A stretch of 64,000 nt of DNA from Micromonospora gifhornensis (lineage in GTDB: Bacteria > Actinomycetota > Actinomycetes > Mycobacteriales > Micromonosporaceae), in contig NZ_BOPA01000015.1 in NCBI RefSeq assembly GCF_016863515.1, positions 62,001 through 126,000 on the forward strand, written 5' to 3'. The notes beneath the pieces are model-generated. The model ran no database searches. It saw only the letters and a list, made by a program, of their open reading frames with translations, and was not told the DNA's origin. Each line of letters begins with the position of its first letter. The first letter of the stretch is position 1. Both the position numbers and the translations under genes were made by a program. This document shows positions 58,559-64,000 of this stretch, piece by piece.

Positions 58559-60112
58559 ATGTCGCCGTTCACCCCACACCTGCGCCTGCACGACCGCTAC
58601 GTGGTGCGTGAGCGCATCGGCCTCGGTGGCATGTCCGAGGTGTGGCGGGCCGACGACGAGGTGCTCGGGCGGTCCGTCGCGGTGAAGGTGCTCGCCGCCG
58701 GCTTCGCGGCCGACCCCGATCTGCGGGCCGCCATCCGCCGCGAGGCCCGCGCTGCGGCCCGGCTCACCCATCCGAACGTCACCCAGGTGTACGACTACGG
58801 CGAGGCCGGCCTCGCCGGGGCGATCGTGCCGTACCTGGTGATGGAACTCGTCGACGGGCGCAACCTCGCCGACCGGCTCGCGGACGGGCCGCTGCCCTGG
58901 CCGTCGGCGCTGCGGATGGCCGCCCAGGTCGCCGCCGCGCTGGCCGCCGCCCACCGGATCGGCGTGGTGCACCGCGACATCAAGCCCGGCAACGTCATGC
59001 TCACCGAGACCGGCGCCAAGGTGCTGGACTTCGGCATCGCCGCGCTCGCCGGGCCGCTGCCCGCCGGCACCGGACAGGCCGCCGTCGAACCCATGATGGG
59101 TACGCCCGCGTACACCGCTCCCGAGCGGTTGCAGGCGGCCGCGCCGAATCCGGCCAGCGACGTGTACGCGCTCGGCGTGCTGCTCTACCGCGCCCTCACC
59201 GGCGACGTGCCGCTGCCCGTGGGCGGCTGGGAGGACGCCCTGATCGTGCACGCCGAGCGCCGGCCGGTGCCGCCGCCGAGGGTGAGTGGGCTGCCCACCG
59301 ACATCGCCGCCCTGGTGCTGGCCTGCCTGGACCCGGACCCGGTGCGGCGTCCCACCGCCGGCCAGCTCGCCGCCCGGTTCCGTGCCGCCGCCACCGGCCC
59401 GGCCGGTCCGTCCACCGCCGTGCTGCCGATCGTCACGCCCCCGACCGGGCCTGCCGCGCCGGTCACCACCGTCACCGCAGCGGCCCCGGGGCATCCGCCG
59501 ACCCTTGTCGACCGCACCGGCGACTGGTCCGCCGCCGTGGCCGGCGACGTGCACCGGACCGTCCGCTCGCCCCACCGCCCGTACGGTTCCGAGGGGCCGC
59601 CCGGGTCGCTGCCCCCGGCGGCGTTCCGACCTGCCCAGGGCCGACCCGGCAGGCGTCGTCCCCCGGTCGGTGTGCTGGTCGCCGCCGTCCTGGTGCTGCT
59701 CGTGGGGTTCGGTGTGCTGCTGGCCCCGGACGGCGACGACGGGCGGTCCGCGGCCGCACCCGCCAGCACCCCGGCCGCCCCGCCGACATCGGCCACGCCG
59801 GCCGCGAAGCGACCCAGCCCTTCGCCGACGCCGCCCGACCCGGTGAACCTGCGGGAGTTCGCCACCGAGTTCATCGCGCTGCTCACCGAGGCGCAGCTGA
59901 CCGACGGCCTCGACGGCAAGGTGGCCGATCGGCTGCGCAAGGACCTCGCCAAGCTCGCCGCGGGCCGCGCCAAGGATCGGCAGAAGCGGATCGAGGACCT
60001 GCGCGAGCGCATCGAGAAGGAGGCCGAGCAGGGGCGGGTTCCCGCCGACTTCGCCGCCCGCATGGACGAGCTGCTCGACCGGGTCGAGGCCACCCTGCCG
60101 AAGGACGGCTGA
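58559..60112 (+). CDS. Membrane-anchored serine/threonine protein kinase
   Basis: A 517-residue Hanks-type kinase. Kinase domain 13-265: GLGGMSEVWR glycine loop, catalytic Lys43 in VAVKVL, HRDIKPGN (Asp139), DFGIA (156-160), MMGTPAYTAPE. Then a Pro/Thr-rich linker, a membrane helix at about 372-392, and an extracellular tail with a charged alpha-helical region (KVADRLRKDLAKLAAGRAKDRQKRIEDLRERIEKE). No PASTA repeats are present. The tail could be a protein-interaction or sensing rod. CAGACT is 8 bases before the ATG, suggesting a leaderless mRNA. Confidence 0.9.
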   Translation: MSPFTPHLRLHDRYVVRERIGLGGMSEVWRADDEVLGRSVAVKVLAAGFAADPDLRAAIRREARAAARLTHPNVTQVYDYGEAGLAGAIVPYLVMELVDGRNLADRLADGPLPWPSALRMAAQVAAALAAAHRIGVVHRDIKPGNVMLTETGAKVLDFGIAALAGPLPAGTGQAAVEPMMGTPAYTAPERLQAAAPNPASDVYALGVLLYRALTGDVPLPVGGWEDALIVHAERRPVPPPRVSGLPTDIAALVLACLDPDPVRRPTAGQLAARFRAAATGPAGPSTAVLPIVTPPTGPAAPVTTVTAAAPGHPPTLVDRTGDWSAAVAGDVHRTVRSPHRPYGSEGPPGSLPPAAFRPAQGRPGRRRPPVGVLVAAVLVLLVGFGVLLAPDGDDGRSAAAPASTPAAPPTSATPAAKRPSPSPTPPDPVNLREFATEFIALLTEAQLTDGLDGKVADRLRKDLAKLAAGRAKDRQKRIEDLRERIEKEAEQGRVPADFAARMDELLDRVEATLPKDG

Positions 60113-60114
60113 CC

Positions 60115-60822
60115 TCAGGTCAGCGTCGCCTGGGCGTACCCGCCGGGCTCGCTGCCGGCGCGGGCCAGCACCGAGCCGTCCGGTGCCCAGATCGCCGAGC
60201 GGCCCGCCGTCTCGTGGAACCCGCCACCGGTCGGGCCGGCGAAGCTGGCCACCGCGACGTGCACGCGGTGCGTGGTCGCGATCCGCAGGGCCCGCTCGTC
60301 GGGCACCGCCACGTCGGCCGCGGACTCCACCACCGAGGCGAGGTGGACGTCGACGCCCAGAGCACAGGTGCGGGCCGCGTGTTCCGCCACCCCGGTGTCC
60401 TTGCAGATCGCCAACCCGAGCCGCCAACCGTCCACGGTGAGCACGACCGGTTCCGGGCCGGGCGTGAAGCGGCGCGGCTCGTCCCCGCCGAGCCACATCT
60501 TGCGGTAGGCCACCCGCACACCGGCCCCGTCGACCGCCAGGGTGGCGATGTGGTCGCCGGCCACCGGTGCGCCGACCAGGGCCAGCGATCCCGCCGCCGC
60601 GCAGGCGTCGACAAGCGGGGCCAGCCGGGAATCAGCCGGGTCGACAGGTGCGGCGTCCAACTCGTAGCCGGTCAGGGACAGCTCCGGAAAGACCACCACC
60701 CGGGCCGCCGCCGCAGCGACGAGCGCCGCGTGCGCCGCCACGTTCGCGCCGACGTCGTACGCGCGGCACGTCGGCTGGGCCACCGCGATCCGCAACGGGA
60801 CCCGGTCGAATGCAGTCTCCAC
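60115..60822 (-). CDS. Carbon-nitrogen hydrolase (nitrilase superfamily)
   Basis: A 235-residue nitrilase-superfamily enzyme with the catalytic triad Glu47 (FPELSLTGYE), Lys108 (YRKMWLGG) and Cys140 (AICKDTG). It is shorter than amidases and closest to the Nit/omega-amidase-like branch that hydrolyses small amides. The GTG at 60822 begins the fold; it is convergent with the kinase gene, which stops two bases away. Substrate unknown. Confidence 0.84.
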   Translation of the reverse strand: METAFDRVPLRIAVAQPTCRAYDVGANVAAHAALVAAAAARVVVFPELSLTGYELDAAPVDPADSRLAPLVDACAAAGSLALVGAPVAGDHIATLAVDGAGVRVAYRKMWLGGDEPRRFTPGPEPVVLTVDGWRLGLAICKDTGVAEHAARTCALGVDVHLASVVESAADVAVPDERALRIATTHRVHVAVASFAGPTGGGFHETAGRSAIWAPDGSVLARAGSEPGGYAQATLT

Positions 60823-60903
60823 CGTGGCAAGCCTAGAAGCACTCGTCGCCAGCGGTCGATACCGACGCAGCGCCATCGGGGTGTAGTTCGTAGGGTGGTA
60901 AGG

Positions 60904-61713
60904 GTGATTCACTTTCCGCGTACCGTCTCCGCTGCCGACGTGCTCAGTCAGTCCGCGCCACCCGAGGACGGGCTGGTCGGCTTCGTCACCGACCTGGTGG
61001 AGCGGCTCGGTGGACCGGGCGCGGGCCTCGCCGTGGCGTTGGAGAACCTGTTCCCGCCGATTCCCAGCGAGGTGATCCTGCCGCTGGCGGGGTTCGTCGC
61101 GGCCCAGGGCCGGATGAGCGTGGTCGGCGCGATCTTCTGGACCACGCTCGGTTCGCTGCTGGGCGCCCTGGCGCTCTACTGGATCGGCGCCACCCTGGGC
61201 CGGGAGCGGGTCCGCGCGATCGCCGCCAAGCTGCCGTTGGTGAAGCTCAGCGACATCGACCGGACCGAGGAATGGTTCCTCCGGCACGGGGTGAAGGCCG
61301 TCTTCTTCGGCCGGATGATCCCGATCTTCCGGAGCATGATCTCCATTCCGGCCGGCGTGGAACGGATGCCGCTGCTCACCTTCGCGGTGTACACCACGCT
61401 GGGCAGCCTGATCTGGAACACCACATTCGTGCTGGCCGGCTATCTGCTCGGGGACAACTGGCACCTGGTCGAGTCGTACGCGGGCATCCTGCAGAACCTG
61501 GTCATCGTCGCCTGCGTACTCGCTCTGGTCTGGTTCGTGGTGACCCGGCTGCGTCGGTCCCGGCGCGCCGGCGGCCTGCGGTCCAACGACACCGGGGCCG
61601 GACTGACCGACGTCGAACCGGCCGGCACCCCCGACCCGTACGGCCGCGGCACCATCTACCGCAGCGCCTGGGCCGAGGGCCACCACCCCGATCAGCAGAA
61701 CCGGCCGCACTGA
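60904..61713 (+). CDS. DedA-family membrane protein
   Basis: A 269-residue DedA/SNARE-associated family protein: LENLFPPIPSEVILPLAGFVAAQG, LGSLLGALALYWIGATLGRERV, FFGRMIPIFRSMISIPAGVERMPLLTFAVYTTLGSLIWNTTFVLAGYLLGDNW. These include the essential Arg/Asp residues and re-entrant loops of lipid scramblase-like DedA proteins. The C-terminal 60 residues are hydrophilic. TAGGGT at 60891 lies 7 bases before the GTG, suggesting a leaderless transcript. Confidence 0.9.
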   Translation: MIHFPRTVSAADVLSQSAPPEDGLVGFVTDLVERLGGPGAGLAVALENLFPPIPSEVILPLAGFVAAQGRMSVVGAIFWTTLGSLLGALALYWIGATLGRERVRAIAAKLPLVKLSDIDRTEEWFLRHGVKAVFFGRMIPIFRSMISIPAGVERMPLLTFAVYTTLGSLIWNTTFVLAGYLLGDNWHLVESYAGILQNLVIVACVLALVWFVVTRLRRSRRAGGLRSNDTGAGLTDVEPAGTPDPYGRGTIYRSAWAEGHHPDQQNRPH

Positions 61714-61823
61714 TCCCACCCACCCGAACCGTGGCCGATGGGTCGGGTGCCGACACAGCTCTCCTGCCACGGCCTGCCGCCCGGTTGACGGTCGGCCGTG
61801 GGTTGGTGGTGCAGGATGCGGTC

Positions 61824-62234
61824 ATGGGTGATTGGGAGGACGCCGTCGGGGTGGTCGAGCTGCCCGGCGGGGTGCGGGTACGCGGACGACGGGTCGCCGA
61901 TCCCGCCTCGCCGGCCGACTTCGGGCTGATGCTCGCGCCCGGACCGACACCGGCCTGGGAACATCGGCGGGTGCGGTGGCCGGACTTCTGGGTGCCGACG
62001 GACCGGGCCGACGCCCTGGACGCGTTGCGGGAGGCGCTGCGCCGCGGGTACGCCGGCCAACGGGTGGAGGTGGCCTGCCGGGGCGGCACCGGGCGTACCG
62101 GCACCGCCCTGGCGGCGTTGGCGATCCTCGACGGGCTTCCCGCCGAGCAGGCCGTGGACTGGGTCCGGGCCGCCTACCGCCCCGGTGCGGTGGAAACCCC
62201 GTGGCAGCGCCGCTGGCTACGCCGGCTGCCCTGA
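61824..62234 (+). CDS. Dual-specificity/tyrosine phosphatase-like protein
   Basis: A 136-residue protein with the CX5R phosphatase signature CRGGTGR (Cys85-Arg91) followed by TG, and an upstream WPDF motif where Asp54 could be the general acid. It is small, so it is a minimal PTP-like domain. CAGGAT 6 bases before the ATG may be a -10 box of a leaderless mRNA. The kinase at 58559 is a possible partner, but they are separate units. Confidence 0.82.
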   Translation: MGDWEDAVGVVELPGGVRVRGRRVADPASPADFGLMLAPGPTPAWEHRRVRWPDFWVPTDRADALDALREALRRGYAGQRVEVACRGGTGRTGTALAALAILDGLPAEQAVDWVRAAYRPGAVETPWQRRWLRRLP

Positions 62235-62287
62235 CGGCACCCGGGGCGTCGAAGCGACCAGGGCCGGACGGGCGGAGAACCGTCCAT

Positions 62288-62359
62288 CCGGCCCGGGCCG
62301 GTCACTGCGGCGGGTCAGCGAGACCGGCCCGGGCCGGTCACTGCCGGCGGGTCAGCGAG
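62288..62359. repeat. Near-exact tandem duplication including the end of a gene
   Basis: A 35-36-base unit occurs twice (62288-62322 and 62324-62359), beginning with the palindrome CCGGCCCGGGCCGG and ending CGGGTCAGCGAG. The second copy contains the stop codon and last codons of the minus-strand gene that ends at 62352, so the duplication arose across the gene end. The GC palindromes may act as terminators. Confidence 0.85.
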
Positions 62360-63167
62360 CCGAGCAGGGACGGGCCAGGTTTACCAGGTTGCCCGGACGG
62401 TTGCCATCGACCCGGCCGATCGCGGTGGCGATCCGGTTGATGGCGGCGACGCGCCGGTCCTCCAGCGGGCCGATCACGGCGTTGCGGACGAAGTTGGGGC
62501 CGCCCTCGGGCCGGACCGCCAGCTGCGCCAGCCGGGCGTCGGCCTCGGCGATCTGCTTGTCCAGGTTGGCCAGCTCGCGTTGCACCTCGGCGGCGGCCCG
62601 CGCCGGTACGGCCGGCAGCCGATCGGCGACACTCGGGCAACTCACCCTCTGCGCAACACCACCACCGGCGTTGTTGCCACCGGCGTTGTTGTTGCCGCCC
62701 GCGTTGCCGGCCTTGCCGTTGAGGGCGCTGCGGGTGCCCGGGGGGTTGAGGCCGCAGGTGGCGAAGCTGGCCAGGTCGGGGCGTTGGCCCCCGACTCGGT
62801 TGATGTTGATGCCGATGCGGTCGAGGGCGGCGACGCGCTTGCTGGCCAACGGGCCGAGGATGGCGTTGTTTATGAAGTTCGCGCCGCCCTGAGGGTTGGC
62901 GGCCTGCTGGGCGAGGCGGGCGTTGGCCTCCTCGATCTGCTTGTCGAGGTTGGCCAGTTCCTGCTCGACACCGGCAAGGGCGGCGGCGGGCACGTTGCCG
63001 AGCTTGTCCCGTACCGTCGGGCAGTTCGCCGTCTGCGCCGCGGTGCTGGCGCGGTCATCGGCCGAGGCCAGCGTGAGGCCGGCCCCGAGCAGCGCTACCG
63101 CGACCACGCCGACGCCGCCGAGCTTCCAGGCCGCGTGCTTGCGCTGTCCTAGCGTACGCCTGACCAT
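62352..63167 (-). CDS. Secreted protein made of two homologous modules
   Basis: A 271-residue exported protein. Signal peptide about 1-36 (WKLGGVGVVAVALLGAGLTLASA). Two copies of a roughly 90-residue module follow: residues 49-138 and 177-268. Each starts CP(T/S)V, contains ELANLDKQI, ARLAQ, a GG-NF-NA-GPL-RVAA-RI pattern and ends in Cys, so each probably forms one disulfide-closed helical hairpin. A Gly/Asn-rich linker (154-171) joins them. AGGAG precedes the ATG. I do not recognise the family; it looks like a secreted structural or binding protein found in Micromonosporaceae. Confidence 0.75.
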   Translation of the reverse strand: MVRRTLGQRKHAAWKLGGVGVVAVALLGAGLTLASADDRASTAAQTANCPTVRDKLGNVPAAALAGVEQELANLDKQIEEANARLAQQAANPQGGANFINNAILGPLASKRVAALDRIGININRVGGQRPDLASFATCGLNPPGTRSALNGKAGNAGGNNNAGGNNAGGGVAQRVSCPSVADRLPAVPARAAAEVQRELANLDKQIAEADARLAQLAVRPEGGPNFVRNAVIGPLEDRRVAAINRIATAIGRVDGNRPGNLVNLARPCSAR

Positions 63168-63306
63168 GCATCTCTCCTCATGATTGACCGGCCGGACGGG
63201 TCGACGGGGTCGGACACGGCCGGCTGCTGCGCGATGGATGCCCGGACCGGCCGCGGCGGTGGCTGCGCCTGCCTGCCACGCCTTCCGGGTGTGCCCGGAC
63301 CCGGTG

Positions 63307-63322
63307 CGGGAGCGCTCCCGCC
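63307..63322. promoter_or_regulatory. CebR-like palindrome
   Basis: GCGGGAGCGCTCCCGC is a perfect 16-base palindrome, with the core GGGAGCGCTCCC shared by the Streptomyces CebR operator. It lies in the 299-base gap between the secreted repeat protein and the carboxypeptidase. No cello-oligosaccharide genes are nearby. Confidence 0.4.
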
Positions 63323-63466
63323 GCAGGTCCGGGCATGGGGTCTGGTTCGCTCGTGGATACGGGGTGCACGAATGATCGGTTCAACCGCTTCGCCGTGCAC
63401 CGGCGGTGTCGGGGGCGCGCGGGCGGGGATGCGACGGTCGGGATCTTGCCGTTAGGGTGCGTGTTC

Positions 63467-64000
63467 ATGGATTTCCGGGCGCTGGCCACCGTTGTCGCCG
63501 TACTCGCGACAGGCGTCGTTCCGGTCACTGCTGGTGCGTCGGTGAACACCCAGCGTGCCGCTCCGGTCGCGACGCCCTGCCCGAAGGCGAAGGCGCCGAA
63601 GGTGCTCCGGTCGCCCCGCCCGACCCCGCCGCCGTCGGTGCCGGAGCACCGCGCCGTCGGTGGGGACGCCCTGGCCACCCCGGGGCTGGTCGTGCCGCCG
63701 CAGGCGCCGACGCCACCGAAGGTGACCGCGACCTCCTGGGTGGTGGCCGATCTGGACACCGGGGAGGTGCTGGGCGGTTGCGGGCCGCACGAGTACGCGA
63801 CCCCGGCCAGCGTGCAGAAGTTGCTGCTGGCCGCGACCATGCTGCCCCGGCTGGATCCCGCCGAGGTCGTCACGGTGACCCGGGAGGACCTGGACATCGC
63901 GCCGGGCAGCTCGGCCGTCGGGCTGCTCCCCGACGGCCGGTACCGGGTGAAGACGCTGTGGCTGGGGCTGCTGCTGCAATCCGGCAACGAGGCGGCCAAC
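63467..64000 (+). CDS. D-alanyl-D-alanine carboxypeptidase (S11/S13 type; 3' end outside window)
   Basis: First 178 codons of a penicillin-binding-protein-type carboxypeptidase; the gene continues beyond the window. Signal peptide about 1-24 (ALATVVAVLATGVVPVTAGA), then a Pro-rich stretch, then the catalytic domain with ATSWVVADLDTGEVLGGCGPHEYATPAS and the SxxK motif Ser115-Lys118, followed by the SGN motif at 172-174. It trims pentapeptides of peptidoglycan outside the membrane. TAGGGT at 63453 lies 8 bases before the ATG, so the mRNA is probably leaderless. Confidence 0.88.
   Translation, partial: MDFRALATVVAVLATGVVPVTAGASVNTQRAAPVATPCPKAKAPKVLRSPRPTPPPSVPEHRAVGGDALATPGLVVPPQAPTPPKVTATSWVVADLDTGEVLGGCGPHEYATPASVQKLLLAATMLPRLDPAEVVTVTREDLDIAPGSSAVGLLPDGRYRVKTLWLGLLLQSGNEAAN

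Noticed and set aside
58642..60904. Long plus-strand frame joined to the DedA protein
   Set aside because: Only its last 270 codons from GTG 60904 form a real DedA protein; the rest is the +1 shadow of the kinase gene.

Overview
The window looks like chromosome of a Micromonosporaceae actinomycete, most likely Micromonospora or a close relative. The DNA is very GC-rich with G/C in nearly every third codon position, GTG starts are common, many genes overlap by 4 bases (GTGA/ATGA), and several transcripts appear leaderless (TAGGGT-like -10 box 6-8 bases before the start codon). Secreted polysaccharide hydrolases carry CBM2 modules and there are two DUF397/DUF5753-XRE pairs, both typical of this group. 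I see no rRNA, tRNA, CRISPR array, insertion sequence or phage gene.

Layout. 1-3.4 kb: the end of an AidB-like acyl-CoA dehydrogenase, two small actinobacterial hypotheticals, and an XRE-DUF397 pair. 3.6-9.9 kb: two secreted CBM2 enzymes (a clan GH-A hydrolase and a PHB-depolymerase-type esterase), an SDR and an MFS exporter. 10-14.8 kb: an FAH-SDR-aldo/keto reductase operon facing a GH95 alpha-L-fucosidase, which together suggest L-fucose release and non-phosphorylative oxidation. 14.9-16.3 kb: a macrolide glycosyltransferase preceded by an 11-codon leader peptide (MIIAFMRLRSA) with the MRLR macrolide-arrest motif and competing RNA hairpins. 16.6-18.6 kb: a PAT-like acetyltransferase and a PepSY membrane protein. 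18.8-28.8 kb: a full 4-hydroxybenzoate/protocatechuate catabolic locus (pobA, iclR and an aromatic aldehyde dehydrogenase divergent from pcaIJHGBDC and a second iclR), lacking only the thiolase pcaF. 28.9-34 kb: a cation/proton antiporter, a PucR-type regulator, and a ferredoxin-reductase/fatty-acid-desaturase pair.

34-47.5 kb is a mosaic of single genes: a small membrane protein, an orphan ESX-type eccB, an internally deleted ECF sigma factor beside a DUF899 gene, a dapA-like gene with a LysR regulator, a GNAT/RibD-like pair, three methyltransferases, two MerR regulators with their targets, and a GH63-like glycosidase. One MerR gene lies between two near-identical MerR operators, one for an FMN reductase and one for an erythromycin-esterase-like gene. 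47.7-53.7 kb is phosphate uptake: phoU, then a PHO-box promoter followed by pstSCAB, an atypical response regulator without its phospho-acceptor Asp, and an unknown gene. 53.8-64 kb holds DUF2267, an orphan PemK-like protein, a GGDEF protein, the second DUF397/XRE pair in the opposite order, a LacI regulator with a clear operator, a small protein, a Ser/Thr kinase, a nitrilase-family enzyme, a DedA protein, a tyrosine-phosphatase-like protein, a secreted protein made of two repeats, and the 5' part of a D-Ala-D-Ala carboxypeptidase gene that runs off the window.

Stretches over 300 bases without a long gene are 3248-3613 (GC repeat, terminator, promoter region), 8203-8545 (only short repeats and a TATCGATA palindrome) and 14804-15140 (leader peptide and attenuator). 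A 53-55-base hairpin repeat occurs twice, each time starting inside the stop codon of the preceding gene (18752-18804 and 47448-47502).
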